A stretch of DNA of 64,000 bases, taken from Oceanicola sp. 502str15 (lineage in GTDB: Bacteria > Pseudomonadota > Alphaproteobacteria > Rhodobacterales > Rhodobacteraceae). Each line of letters begins with the position of its first letter. Within the stretch, counting starts at the first letter, position 1. The stretch covers positions 1,984,001-2,048,000 of the forward strand of contig NZ_WYDQ01000001.1 in NCBI RefSeq assembly GCF_024105635.1, read 5' to 3'. Shown here one piece after another: positions 24,643 through 33,254 of the stretch. A program made the translations under genes and the position numbers. The notes beneath the pieces were generated by a model. That model worked only from the letters and a program-made list of their open reading frames with translations, was not told the DNA's origin and did no database searches.

Positions 24643-25914
24643 ATGAAGAGCATGATGAGCTATGATGTGATGGAGACCCTTCGCATCACGAACCAGTGGC
24701 TTGGCGCATCTGCCAAGGCGCTCTACTCCTATCCGGCCTTCGGGCTTTCGACCAATCCGCTTGTGGCGATGACCGCCGCCTGGGGCGAAGTGACCGAGCG
24801 GAGCTTTGCCCGCATGGTGCTGAAGCCCGACTGGAACATCAGCCATGTGGTCGGCGAAGACGGCCGTGACCACCTGGTGAACATCGAGACCACGGTGAGC
24901 AAGCCGTTCGGCGACCTGATCCACTTCAACGTGCTCGGGCGCGAAGAGAAGCACCGCAAGGTTCTGCTCGTTGCCCCGATGAGCGGGCACTATGCCACGC
25001 TGCTGCGCTCGACGGTGGTGAGCCTGCTGCCCGATTGCGAGGTCTACATCACCGACTGGCACAACGCGCGCGACATCGCGGTGAGCGAAGGCAAGTTCGA
25101 CGTGGAGGACTACACGCTCTATCTCGTCGACTTCTTGCGCAAGCTCGGCCCCGACACCCATGTGATCGCGGTCTGCCAGCCGGCGCCGATCGCGCTGGCG
25201 GCCACCGCCTACCTCGCCGAGGAAGACCCGGCGGCGCAGCCCAACTCGCTCACCCTCATCGGCGGCCCGATCGACCCGGGCGCCGCCCCGACCGAAGTGA
25301 CCGACTTCGGCGCCTCGGTGACCATGGGCCAGCTCGAGCGCCACGTGATCCAGCGCGTCGGCTTCAAGTATCGCGGTGCCGGGCGTCTGGTGTATCCGGG
25401 GCTGCAACAGCTCTCGAGCTTTATCGCGATGAACGCCGACACCCACTCGACCGCCTTCTTCGACCAGATCGTGGCCACCGCCAAGGGCGAGGCCAGCGAG
25501 AACGACCGGCACAACAAGTTCTACGACGAGTATCTCGCCGTGATGGACATGACGGCGGAGTTCTATCTCTCCACTGTCGAGCGCATCTTCAAGGAGCGCG
25601 AGATTGCCCGGAACGTCTTTGTGGTCGACGGCAAGAAGGTGGATATCTCGAAGATCACCGATGTGGCCGTGAAGACGGTGGAGGGCGCGAACGACGATAT
25701 TTCCGCCCCCGGCCAGTGCGTTGCCGCGCTGGACCTCTGCACCGGCCTGCCCGACGAGATGAAGGCGAGCCACCTCGAGCCGGGCGCCGGGCACTACGGC
25801 ATCTTTGCGGGCCGGAGCTGGCGCAACAACATCCGTCCGCTGGTGCTGGAATTCATCGACGCCAACTGCCGCCATGGCAAACGCAAGCCGACTGCGGTGA
25901 AGAAAGCCTCGTAA
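24643..25914 (+). CDS. phaZ: Intracellular PHA depolymerase PhaZ
   Basis: A 423-residue cytoplasmic depolymerase that mobilises granule PHA to hydroxyacids. It belongs to the intracellular PhaZ family: LRITNQWLGASAKALYSYP at the start, VLLVAPMSGHYATLLRSTV, and the Cys-containing lipase-like box AVCQPAP at about residue 178. There is no signal peptide, which separates it from secreted depolymerases. Three Met codons lie close together; the first is best placed after GGAAAGG. It diverges from phaC with 116 nt between starts. A GTAGGG-type hairpin follows the stop. Confidence 0.94.
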   Translation: MKSMMSYDVMETLRITNQWLGASAKALYSYPAFGLSTNPLVAMTAAWGEVTERSFARMVLKPDWNISHVVGEDGRDHLVNIETTVSKPFGDLIHFNVLGREEKHRKVLLVAPMSGHYATLLRSTVVSLLPDCEVYITDWHNARDIAVSEGKFDVEDYTLYLVDFLRKLGPDTHVIAVCQPAPIALAATAYLAEEDPAAQPNSLTLIGGPIDPGAAPTEVTDFGASVTMGQLERHVIQRVGFKYRGAGRLVYPGLQQLSSFIAMNADTHSTAFFDQIVATAKGEASENDRHNKFYDEYLAVMDMTAEFYLSTVERIFKEREIARNVFVVDGKKVDISKITDVAVKTVEGANDDISAPGQCVAALDLCTGLPDEMKASHLEPGAGHYGIFAGRSWRNNIRPLVLEFIDANCRHGKRKPTAVKKAS

Positions 25915-25971
25915 CGATTGGCGGGGTGGCGCCTCCCCCACCTCATGCGGCAAGGGTCGGATGGGCGGTAG

Positions 25972-25989
25972 GGTGGGTGCCAACCCACC
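25972..25989. repeat. GTAGGG-type hairpin after phaZ
   Basis: GGTGGGT-GCCA-ACCCACC, preceded by GTAG, forms a 7-bp stem between the converging phaZ and hydrolase genes. The layout GTAGGG-YGGG matches the hairpin at 6588. Both probably act as transcription stops and belong to a dispersed palindromic family. Confidence 0.5.
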
Positions 25990-25995
25990 TTCGCC

Positions 25996-26706
25996 TCACC
26001 TCAGGACGAGGGGCGCGTCGAGAAAATCCTTGAGCGCGTGGTTCACGGCGGAGGGCTGCTCCAGCGTGATGTAGTGGCCCGCACCGGCGATCACCTTCAG
26101 CTCGGCGTTGGGGATCAGGTCGGCCAGAAACTCGTGGCGTTTGGGCTCGTGGAGCTGATCTTCCTCGCCGCACATCACCAGAACCGGCTGCTTGGCCTTG
26201 CGCAGCGTGCGCTGCGGGTCAGGACGGCGTTGCAGCGCGCGGGACTGGCGGACGAAGACATCGGGGCCGAGGGCTTCGGCCATGTCGAGCACGAGGTCGA
26301 TGATCTCGCCGCGATGCGGCCCCTCCCCTACCCCGGCGGCTTCGATCTGGGCCTTGGCCACCTCGATCAGCCGGCCGTTGCGCACGCCGATGATGCCCGG
26401 TTCGCGGTCGGCGGCCACATGGGGCGGCTCAGTCAGCGCGGTCGTCGAGATCAGGGCGATCCGGCTCACCCGGTCGGGCGCGCGGTTGAGCACCTCCATC
26501 GCGACCATGCCGCCAAGACCCACACCGCAGAGCGCAAACCGTTTGGGCGCGCCGTCGAGCACCCGCTGGGCGAGCGCGCCGACGCTGTCGGCATGGGCGA
26601 CCGAGCCGATCTGCACCGCGCGGCTGGCGGAAAAGCTCATGATCTGCGGCCAGAAGGCCCGCGCGTCGCACATGAAGTCGGGAAGAAATACTACCGGGTC
26701 GGCCAT
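25996..26706 (-). CDS. Alpha/beta hydrolase lacking the nucleophile serine
   Basis: A 236-residue alpha/beta-hydrolase-fold protein. The usual nucleophile elbow G-x-S-x-G-G reads GVGLGG (residues 61-66), so the Ser position is Gly63. The acid (MCGEEDQL) and His (AGAGHYITLEQP) are kept. The oxyanion-side region FLPDFMCDARAFW is intact. It may therefore be non-hydrolytic, perhaps binding a ligand, or use another mechanism. The start ATG at 26706 follows GGACAGG; the longer frame adds an unrelated Cys/Arg-rich leader. It converges with phaZ. Confidence 0.82.
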   Translation of the reverse strand: MADPVVFLPDFMCDARAFWPQIMSFSASRAVQIGSVAHADSVGALAQRVLDGAPKRFALCGVGLGGMVAMEVLNRAPDRVSRIALISTTALTEPPHVAADREPGIIGVRNGRLIEVAKAQIEAAGVGEGPHRGEIIDLVLDMAEALGPDVFVRQSRALQRRPDPQRTLRKAKQPVLVMCGEEDQLHEPKRHEFLADLIPNAELKVIAGAGHYITLEQPSAVNHALKDFLDAPLVLR

Positions 26707-26856
26707 TCGCTGCCTGTCCTTGCCTCGCGCCGCTCTGCGAGGGCGGCTTTGGCAGGAGGCTACAAGCGCGGCCCCGCTGCCGCAAGGGCACAAGACCGTG
26801 TGGCGCAGGCGGGAAACCGCTGCGGGCAAGGTGGTGGCGCTGGCGGGGCGATGCCC

Positions 26857-27285
26857 TCAGGCGGCCCCGTTCCATTGAAACTCGCCCTTCGGGCCGAGCG
26901 GCGAATGCGGGTTCCAGGCGACCTCCCAGATGTGCCCTTCGGGGTCGGCGAAGTAGCCGATGTGACCGCCCCAGAAGATATCATGCGCGGGCTTGAGCAG
27001 CCTCGCCCCGGCCTTCTCGGCGGCCTCGAGCAGAGCGGCCACCTCCTCCTTTTCGCGCACGTTGTAGGAATATGTCGCAGCCCCGTGGCCGAGGCTCTCC
27101 AGCGGCACGCCCATGTCTCGCGCGAGCATCTCGATCGGATAGAGCCCGAGGGTGGCGCCGATCAGGTCGAAGGCGATGACCCCGTCGGGGGCCTCGACCC
27201 GCGCCCAGCCGAGCGCCTCGTAGAAGGCTGCTGCCGCCTCGGGGTTGCGCACCCCGAGGGTGATGAGGCTTATCCGCTGGTCCAT
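26857..27285 (-). CDS. VOC-family (glyoxalase/dioxygenase fold) protein
   Basis: A 142-residue protein with paired beta-alpha-beta-beta-beta modules. ISLITLGVRNPEAAAAFYEALGW starts the first and ATYSYNVREKEEVAALLEAAEKAGA the second. FWGGHIGYFADPEGHIWEVAWNP contributes the metal ligands His and Glu at the end. Members include glyoxalases, dioxygenases and antibiotic-binding proteins; the substrate is not predictable. GGAGGG precedes the ATG. It is upstream of the alpha/beta hydrolase on the same strand, with 150 nt between. Confidence 0.88.
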   Translation of the reverse strand: MDQRISLITLGVRNPEAAAAFYEALGWARVEAPDGVIAFDLIGATLGLYPIEMLARDMGVPLESLGHGAATYSYNVREKEEVAALLEAAEKAGARLLKPAHDIFWGGHIGYFADPEGHIWEVAWNPHSPLGPKGEFQWNGAA

Positions 27286-27354
27286 TTTGCCCTCCTGCCA
27301 CTACGGGATCAGGATAAGCGAACAAATAATGAACGTCCAGACGCGATGGCGCGG

Positions 27355-27921
27355 TCAGTCTTTCTTGCGGGTCAGGATCACGTACATCGCGAGGCAGAGC
27401 GTGATGATGTCGGTGATCATGGTTGGCGCGGGCGTGTAGCCCGGCGCGCCGCCGCTGTCGGGGTCGAGCTGGCGGATCGTGGCGGTGAATTCCTGGCTGT
27501 CGAAGGAAGACAGGCCGAGGTCGTCGCCGCCTTCCACCAGCTTTTCCAGTGCCTTGGCGAATTGCTCCCAGGCCAGATCGGGGCCAACGAGGGCGCCCAT
27601 CAGGTCGGCGATCGCTTGGGCCAGCGCCACCGCCTGCTCGCGCAGGCCTTCGATGTTGGCCTTGTGCGAACGCATCGACTGGCGCTCCGAGTAGCCGAGC
27701 TTGCGCGGGTTGCCGAAGCGCAGGGTCAGGAACCCCTCGGAGGAGCGCAGGTCGCGCTGGATCATCTCGAGCTGCTTCTGCCAGCGCTCGACTTTGGCCA
27801 TGATCTCGCCGTGCTTGCTGGAGGTTGTCTTGACGCTGGCGCCCGCGTGCAGCTTGGTGGATTCTTCCAAGACCTGAAGGGTCAGGGTGCGCAGCATGAT
27901 TTTCTTGGCTTCGTGATTCAT
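27355..27921 (-). CDS. Unrecognised protein with C-terminal membrane anchor
   Basis: A 188-residue protein I do not recognise. The first 130 residues look helical and charged (VERWQKQLEMIQRDL, RKLGYSERQSMRSHKANIEGL). A Gly/Pro linker follows (GGAPGYTPAP). A single hydrophobic segment near the end (MITDIITLCLAMYVILT) precedes a basic RKKD tail. This is a tail-anchored layout with the main domain probably in the cytoplasm. It stands alone between the VOC gene and the hydrolase pair, on the same strand as both. No catalytic motif is visible. Confidence 0.65.
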   Translation of the reverse strand: MNHEAKKIMLRTLTLQVLEESTKLHAGASVKTTSSKHGEIMAKVERWQKQLEMIQRDLRSSEGFLTLRFGNPRKLGYSERQSMRSHKANIEGLREQAVALAQAIADLMGALVGPDLAWEQFAKALEKLVEGGDDLGLSSFDSQEFTATIRQLDPDSGGAPGYTPAPTMITDIITLCLAMYVILTRKKD

Positions 27922-28034
27922 CGGGACTCACTCGTCATGTGAAATGGATTTTGTGGCTGGTGTGGGAGCAGAAATTTCTCCCGTGGAGCCAAGGTAGTCA
28001 CTGCCGGGGGGCGGCACAACCGGCGGCCGGGATT

Positions 28035-29006
28035 TTAGAGGCCCTTGGCCCAATCGAGAATTGCGGCCACGGCGGCCTCGGTCTGGCCGGGGCTGACGAT
28101 ATCACCCGCGATGACGTGGGACCACGGGTCGTCTGCCGCCGTCAGCTCGGGGTTGATGATCGTGACCGGCCCGCCCCAATCGGCCGCGACCCGGCGGGCG
28201 GCCACGGGGCTGACGACCTGATCCTCATCGGAAAAGTAGAACAGCACCGGGATCGGGATGCGGGCATGGTCGAGTGTACGCGCATGGTGGACCAGCGCGG
28301 CCATCGGCAGGAGCGCGGTGACGGGGTAGCGCTCTGTCCAGTAACGGGCCTGCGCCTCGTTGATCGGGGTGAAGCCGCGGCGCTCGCCCAGCACGAGAGG
28401 CAGCCAGTGGCGCACGAAGGGGGCGCGCAGCAGGAAGGCGGCGCGGGAGTTGACGGCGAAGTTGGGGGCCACGAACACCATGCCCTCCACCTGCGACATG
28501 ACCTCGGGGTGGGCGGCGGCCATGGAGGTGGCCAGGGTTGCGCCGGTGGAGGTGGCGAGGATCAGGCTGCGCTCTCCGATCCGCTCGGCGATGGCCATGG
28601 TCTCGGCCATGTCTTCGAGCCAATCGCCCGCCGTCGGCTCGGCCATGGCATCCTCGCTGCGCCCATGCCCGGAGAGGCGGGTGAAGTAGAGATTGGCCCC
28701 GAGCGCCCTTGCCACCTGCTGCGGCACCGGGGCGATTTCGGGCGCGGCGGCGGAGTAGCCGTGGACATAGATCACCGCGAGCGGGGTTTTGGTGCCCGGC
28801 TCACCGGCCCAGATCACCTGCTTCTCGGTCCCGGGCACGATGTCGGAAAACTGCTGCTCGCCTTGGGCCAGATAGGCATCAACATCGAGCCCGATCGTGG
28901 TGGGGTCGAAGGAGATTTCGGTGTCCACCGGAGCACGGGGCGCGACCACCCAGATCACCGCCAGAAGCGCGAAAACTGCAAGCGTCCAGCGGAGCCAGGG
29001 CCGCAT
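28035..29006 (-). CDS. Membrane-anchored alpha/beta hydrolase
   Basis: A 323-residue alpha/beta hydrolase with an uncleaved-looking N-terminal hydrophobic segment (about residues 7-23: WTLAVFALLAVIWVVAP), so it probably acts at the periplasmic face. The HG motif is IYVHGYSA. The nucleophile elbow is ATSTGA in place of GxSxG; LSGHGRSED precedes it. The late acid is in YFSDEDQVVSP and the His in DDPWSHVIAGD. It starts 2 nt after the stop of the cytoplasmic hydrolase upstream, so they are one operon. The substrate is unknown. Confidence 0.85.
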   Translation of the reverse strand: MRPWLRWTLAVFALLAVIWVVAPRAPVDTEISFDPTTIGLDVDAYLAQGEQQFSDIVPGTEKQVIWAGEPGTKTPLAVIYVHGYSAAAPEIAPVPQQVARALGANLYFTRLSGHGRSEDAMAEPTAGDWLEDMAETMAIAERIGERSLILATSTGATLATSMAAAHPEVMSQVEGMVFVAPNFAVNSRAAFLLRAPFVRHWLPLVLGERRGFTPINEAQARYWTERYPVTALLPMAALVHHARTLDHARIPIPVLFYFSDEDQVVSPVAARRVAADWGGPVTIINPELTAADDPWSHVIAGDIVSPGQTEAAVAAILDWAKGL

Positions 29007-29007
29007 C

Positions 29008-29769
29008 TCAGGGGGCTCCGACCGGGGGCAGCGCGGCCAGCACCTCCTCCAGCGCCTGCTCGATCAGGGCAAGCTGGGGCGGGGCCGAAAACCTGTGGTC
29101 GGCGCCCTTCACGAGGGTCAGGCGGATGTCATCGCCCTCGGCGTGGGCCAGCAGGCGCAGGGCCACGTCCTGCGACACGTCCTCATCCGCCGTGCCCTGC
29201 AGCATCCGCACCGGATAGGGTAGCAGAAGGGGATCGCGCAGCACGAGCTGGTTGCGCCCCTCCTCGATCAGCCGGCGGGTGATGATGTAGGGCTCGCCGT
29301 AGTCGGAGGGCAGCGCGACCTGCCCGGTTTCGGCCAGTTCGGCCCGCTGCGCCGTCGAGAACCCGGCCCACATGCTGTCTTCGGTAAAATCCGGCGCGGC
29401 GGCGATGGTCACGAGGCCGGCGAGCCTTGCCCCGAGCCGTCGCGCCATCAGCAGCGAGATCCAGCCGCCCATGGAGGAGCCCACCAGCACCTGCGGGCCC
29501 TCGGTGAGCGTGGTGATCGCGGCGGCTGCATCCTCGGCCCAGTCGCCGATCGCGCCCTCGGTGAAGGCGCCGGAACTTTCGCCATGGCCGGAGTAGTCGA
29601 AGCGCAGGAAGGCCTGGCCCCGGGCCTGCGCCCAGGCCTCGAGATGCACCGCCTTCGTGCCGCCCATGTCGGACTTGAAGCCACCCAGAAAGACCACCCC
29701 CGGCCCCCGGCCCTCGGTGCGGTGATAGGCGATGCGGCGGCCTTCGGGGCTGGTCAGATACTCGGGCAA
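29008..29769 (-). CDS. Cytoplasmic alpha/beta hydrolase
   Basis: A 253-residue alpha/beta hydrolase without signal peptide. The oxyanion region is VVFLGGFKSDMGG, FDYSGHGESSG is the typical loop, and the nucleophile elbow is GSSMGGW. The acid lies in LQGTADEDVS and the His in KGADHRFSAP. The organisation resembles small esterases/peptidases of the prolyl-oligopeptidase-like group. The stop is 1 nt from the start of the membrane-anchored hydrolase, suggesting they work together or share regulation. It is divergent from the HisC-like gene, with 100 nt between. Confidence 0.87.
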   Translation of the reverse strand: MPEYLTSPEGRRIAYHRTEGRGPGVVFLGGFKSDMGGTKAVHLEAWAQARGQAFLRFDYSGHGESSGAFTEGAIGDWAEDAAAAITTLTEGPQVLVGSSMGGWISLLMARRLGARLAGLVTIAAAPDFTEDSMWAGFSTAQRAELAETGQVALPSDYGEPYIITRRLIEEGRNQLVLRDPLLLPYPVRMLQGTADEDVSQDVALRLLAHAEGDDIRLTLVKGADHRFSAPPQLALIEQALEEVLAALPPVGAP

Positions 29770-29869
29770 GGTTGGGCTCTTTCATGCAATGCGCGGCCAA
29801 CCTAAGGGGCCACCCCTGCCCCATCAACCCTCTTGCCTCGGCGCGGTTTTTCAGCGCAAATCCGGCCCC

Positions 29870-30991
29870 ATGACATACCCGCGTTATACCGATCTGGCCC
29901 AGGGCCTGCCGTCCACCGTGCCCTTCGTCGGGCCTGAAACCCAGGAACGCTCAAGGGGACGCACCTTCGATGCGCGCCTTGGGGCGAACGAGAGCGGCTT
30001 TGGGCCCTCGCCCTCGGCGATCCGTGCCATCGGCGAGGCGGCGCGGGGCGCGTGGATGTATGGCGACCCCGAGGTGCACGACCTACGCCGGGCGCTCGGC
30101 AGCCACCTTGGCGTGGCCCCCGAGGCGGTGATCGCGGGCGAAGGGATCGACGCGCTGCTGGGTTATATCGCCCGGCTGCTGGTTGGCCCGGGCGATGCGG
30201 TTGTGACCTCGGACGGCGCCTATCCCACGTTCAACTACCACGTGGCGGGCTTTGGAGGGGTGCTGCACAAGGTGCCCTACCGCGACGACACCGAAGACCC
30301 CGAGGCGCTGGTGGCCAAGGCGGCGGAGGTTGACGCCAAGATCATCTACCTCGCCAACCCCGACAACCCGATGGGCAGCTTTCATGGCGCCGAGCGGCTG
30401 GCCGCGATGCGGGAGGCGCTGCCGGAGGGCTGCCTGCTGGTGCTCGACGAGGCCTACGTGGAATTTGCCCCGGAGGACGACCTGCTGGAGCTTGACCCCT
30501 CGGACGAGGGCATCATTCGTTTGCGCACCTTTTCAAAGGCCTACGGGCTGGCCGGGCTGCGGGTGGGCTACGGTGTGGGCCATCCCGAGCTGATCCGCGC
30601 CTTCGACAAGATCCGCAACCACTTCGGCCTTGGCCGGGTGGCGCAGGCCGGGGCGCTGGCGGCACTGGCCGACACCGCGCATCTGGCGCGGGTGCAGGGC
30701 GAGGTGGAGGCGGCGCGCCGGCGGATCGGCCGGATCGCCGCGGCAAACGGCCTGACGCCCCTGCCCTCCTGCACCAATTTCGTGACCCTCGACTGCGGCG
30801 GCGGTGCGGCCCGCGCAAAGGCCCTCGTGGCCGAGCTGGGGCGGCGGGGCGTGTTCATCCGGATGCCCTTCGCGGCACCGCAGGACCGCTGCATCCGGAT
30901 CTCGGCGGCGCCCGAGGCCGAGCTTTCGCGGCTAGAAAAGGTGCTGCCGGAGGCGCTTGCCGCGCTCTCGACACCCGTTCACGAGAAATAG
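29870..30991 (+). CDS. HisC-like PLP-dependent aminotransferase
   Basis: A 373-residue fold-type I aminotransferase related to histidinol-phosphate aminotransferase. It has ARLGANESGFGPSPSA, GEGIDALL, IYLANPDNPMGS and VLDEAYVEF. The PLP lysine is in TFSKAYGLAGLRVGYG, followed by the late Arg in CIRISAA. There is no histidine gene nearby, so it may act on another amino acid; a paralogue of the biosynthetic HisC is likely. The ATG at 29870 is where homology begins; the longer frame extends through the divergent promoter. Confidence 0.85.
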   Translation: MTYPRYTDLAQGLPSTVPFVGPETQERSRGRTFDARLGANESGFGPSPSAIRAIGEAARGAWMYGDPEVHDLRRALGSHLGVAPEAVIAGEGIDALLGYIARLLVGPGDAVVTSDGAYPTFNYHVAGFGGVLHKVPYRDDTEDPEALVAKAAEVDAKIIYLANPDNPMGSFHGAERLAAMREALPEGCLLVLDEAYVEFAPEDDLLELDPSDEGIIRLRTFSKAYGLAGLRVGYGVGHPELIRAFDKIRNHFGLGRVAQAGALAALADTAHLARVQGEVEAARRRIGRIAAANGLTPLPSCTNFVTLDCGGGAARAKALVAELGRRGVFIRMPFAAPQDRCIRISAAPEAELSRLEKVLPEALAALSTPVHEK

Positions 30992-31047
30992 ACTCTTCTG
31001 CGCGACAAGGCGGGGTTAGGCTTGGCGACAGCCAAGGAGTCACCGCC

Positions 31048-31218
31048 ATGCGCAACCGTCCCGTCGGCCGGGTTGAAGACTATACCAACGCCTTTCTGGT
31101 CAGCGCAGGCTTCAGCCTGTTCGGGGTGCTGATGCTTGTGGCCGCCCTCTGGGGATGGCTGGGCGTGGCGCTGTTGAGCGCGGCGATCGACCGGGGGATT
31201 GCGCGGCTGGGGCGCTAG
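31048..31218 (+). CDS. Small membrane protein (56 residues)
   Basis: A short gene that begins MRNRPVGRVEDYTNAF and has AAGGAG 8 nt before its ATG. Residues 16-45 are hydrophobic (LVSAGFSLFGVLMLVAALW and onward), enough for one long or two short membrane helices. The C-terminus is basic (IDRGIARLGR). It follows the HisC-like gene by 56 nt and converges on the class V aminotransferase, 22 nt away. I do not recognise a family; the good ribosome binding site and the membrane-like composition support it being real. Confidence 0.6.
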   Translation: MRNRPVGRVEDYTNAFLVSAGFSLFGVLMLVAALWGWLGVALLSAAIDRGIARLGR

Positions 31219-31240
31219 GCCGCCGCCGCGGGCGGCACCG

Positions 31241-32431
31241 TCAGGCGCAGGCCCGCGCCGCAGCCTCCAAGGCCCCGCGGCCATGGTCGATCTCGAGCGC
31301 GATCATGCCGGCCTCGATACTGCCGAGGGCGCCGAGCACCATGTGGGTGTTGAGGTGGCCCATGTGGCCGATCCGGAAATAGCCGTTCCCCTCGGGGTCG
31401 TCGCGGGCATACATGCCCAAGCCGATGCCCAGCGTGACGCCAGTGTTCTCGATCAGCCACCTGCGCAGGCGGGTGCCGTTTTCGCGGCCGATCGACAGCG
31501 CGGTCACGGCCTGGCTGCGCAGGGCAGGATCCTCGACGTTGAAGCGCAGCGGCCCGCCCTGCCCCCATGCGGCGACGGCGGCCCAGACGGCGCCGGACAG
31601 GCGGCGATGACGTTCCCAGACGTTTTCCAGCCCCTCCTCGCCGATCATGTTCAGCGCCTCGCGCAGCCCGAACAGGTGGTGCGTGGGCGCGGTGCCGCCG
31701 AAGTATTGGTAAAAGAAATCGGGCCGCGAACGCGGCGTCCAGTCCCAGTAGAGCGAAACCATGCCGGCGGTTGCATGGGCGGTATCGGCGCGGTCGTTGA
31801 AGAAGACGAAGCCGAGCCCCGGCGGGGTCATCAGGCCCTTCTGCGAGGCGGCAACCATCAGGTCGGCGCCCCAGGCGTCCATCTCGAAGGGGTCGCAGGC
31901 CAGCGAGGCGATGCAATCGACGCAGAGCAGCGCGGGGTGGCCGGCCTTGTCGAGAATGTCGCGCAGGGCCTTGATATCGTTACGAATCGAGGTGGCGGTA
32001 TCGACATGGGCGACGAGCACGGCCTTGATCTGGTGCGCCTTGTCGGCGGCCAGCGCCTCGGCGAAGGCCTCGGCGTCGACCGTGCCCTGTGTACCGAAAT
32101 CGAGTCGGGCCACGTCGGCCCCCAGCTTATCGGCCACATCGGCCCAGCCATGGGTGAAGCGCCCTGTGCAAAGCGCCAGCACCTTGTCGCCGCGCGACAG
32201 CACGTTGGTCAGCGCCGCCTCCCAGGCCCCATGGCCGTTGCAGATGTAGATCGCCACGTGGTGGCGGGTGCGCGCCACGGCCTTCAGATCGGGCACCATC
32301 GCATCGACCATGTCGGCCAGGGCGCCCTCGTAGATGTTGGGCGCGGCGCGATGCATGGCTTGCAATACGCGGTCCGGCATCACAGATGGGCCGGGGATGG
32401 CGAGGTATTCGCGACCATTGGCGAGGGTCAT
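31241..32431 (-). CDS. Class V aminotransferase, alanine/serine-glyoxylate type
   Basis: A 396-residue PLP enzyme that should transfer an amino group from serine or alanine to glyoxylate. The signature PGPSVMP lies near the N-terminus. The cofactor Asp is in LLCVDCIASL and the Schiff-base lysine is Lys198 in AASQKGLMTPPGL. GHMGHLNTHMVLGALG occurs near the end, as in serine-glyoxylate aminotransferases. I chose the ATG at 32431 because homology starts there. No other serine-cycle gene is near, so a photorespiratory-like glyoxylate disposal role is more likely than methylotrophy. Confidence 0.9.
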   Translation of the reverse strand: MTLANGREYLAIPGPSVMPDRVLQAMHRAAPNIYEGALADMVDAMVPDLKAVARTRHHVAIYICNGHGAWEAALTNVLSRGDKVLALCTGRFTHGWADVADKLGADVARLDFGTQGTVDAEAFAEALAADKAHQIKAVLVAHVDTATSIRNDIKALRDILDKAGHPALLCVDCIASLACDPFEMDAWGADLMVAASQKGLMTPPGLGFVFFNDRADTAHATAGMVSLYWDWTPRSRPDFFYQYFGGTAPTHHLFGLREALNMIGEEGLENVWERHRRLSGAVWAAVAAWGQGGPLRFNVEDPALRSQAVTALSIGRENGTRLRRWLIENTGVTLGIGLGMYARDDPEGNGYFRIGHMGHLNTHMVLGALGSIEAGMIALEIDHGRGALEAAARACA

Positions 32432-32558
32432 GGGCGTGCTCCGGGGAGGTTTATCGGGCGGCACCTTATGCCGGTTGGGCGCGGCGTCAACACTGCGTGT
32501 GCTTGTTTGGTCCTGCCGCAAAGGCTATGCCCCGCGAAACGTGACGGAAAGGAGCCCC

Positions 32559-33254
32559 ATGCTGGACGGGCTGAAGAAGTGGCTGAAGAGCAAGGAGCGG
32601 GCGATCCGCACCTCCTTTGGCGATGACATCTCGACGCCCGAGAAGCGTCGGCAGGCGAAGTGGCACTTTCACCTCTTCGATCACGCCTGGCTGCGCACCT
32701 TCTGGACCAATTTCGACAAGGTCGCGGAGGGGGTCTATCGCTCCAACCATCCCGGGCCCGAAAGGTTGAAAAAGTACAAGGCCATGGGGATCACCACGGT
32801 GCTCAACCTGCGTGGACAGGAAAGCGGCTTCTCGCCCTGGCTGTTCGAGGAGGAGGCCTGCCGCGAGCTTGGGCTCAACCTCGTGGTGGCCAAGATTTAT
32901 GCAAGGCGGCCAGCGACAAGGGAGGAGATGTTGAACCTCATCCATACGCTGAAGACGATCGACAAGCCCTTCGTGATGCATTGCAAATCGGGCGCGGACC
33001 GGGCCGGGCTGGCCTCGGTGCTCTACAAGCTGATTGTCGAAAAATCCTCGGTCGAGGAGGCCCGCAAGCACCTCTCGCCGCGCTATCTGCACCTGAAGTG
33101 GACCAAGACCGGCGTCTGCGACCATATCATCGACATGTGGGAGGCGGACCATATCGCCACCGGGATCGGGGCCGAAGAATGGTTTCTGACCCGGTATGAC
33201 CCCGCCGAGGTGGCCCGCAGCTTCGAGGCCCGCAGCCGGAAGGAGGCCGCGTGA
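32559..33254 (+). CDS. Dual-specificity/tyrosine phosphatase-like protein
   Basis: A 231-residue phosphatase-fold protein. The P-loop C-x5-R reads HCKSGADRAG with Cys142 and Arg148. GVYRSNHPGPERLKKYKAMGI precedes it, including the conserved Arg-Ser-x-x-Pro turn and the LNLRG strand typical of bacterial atypical phosphatases. The Asp that serves as general acid is not obvious. GAAAGGAG precedes the ATG. It overlaps the next gene, an MsbA-like exporter, by four bases (GTGA), so it may act on a lipid or envelope substrate exported by it; that is inference. Confidence 0.87.
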   Translation: MLDGLKKWLKSKERAIRTSFGDDISTPEKRRQAKWHFHLFDHAWLRTFWTNFDKVAEGVYRSNHPGPERLKKYKAMGITTVLNLRGQESGFSPWLFEEEACRELGLNLVVAKIYARRPATREEMLNLIHTLKTIDKPFVMHCKSGADRAGLASVLYKLIVEKSSVEEARKHLSPRYLHLKWTKTGVCDHIIDMWEADHIATGIGAEEWFLTRYDPAEVARSFEARSRKEAA

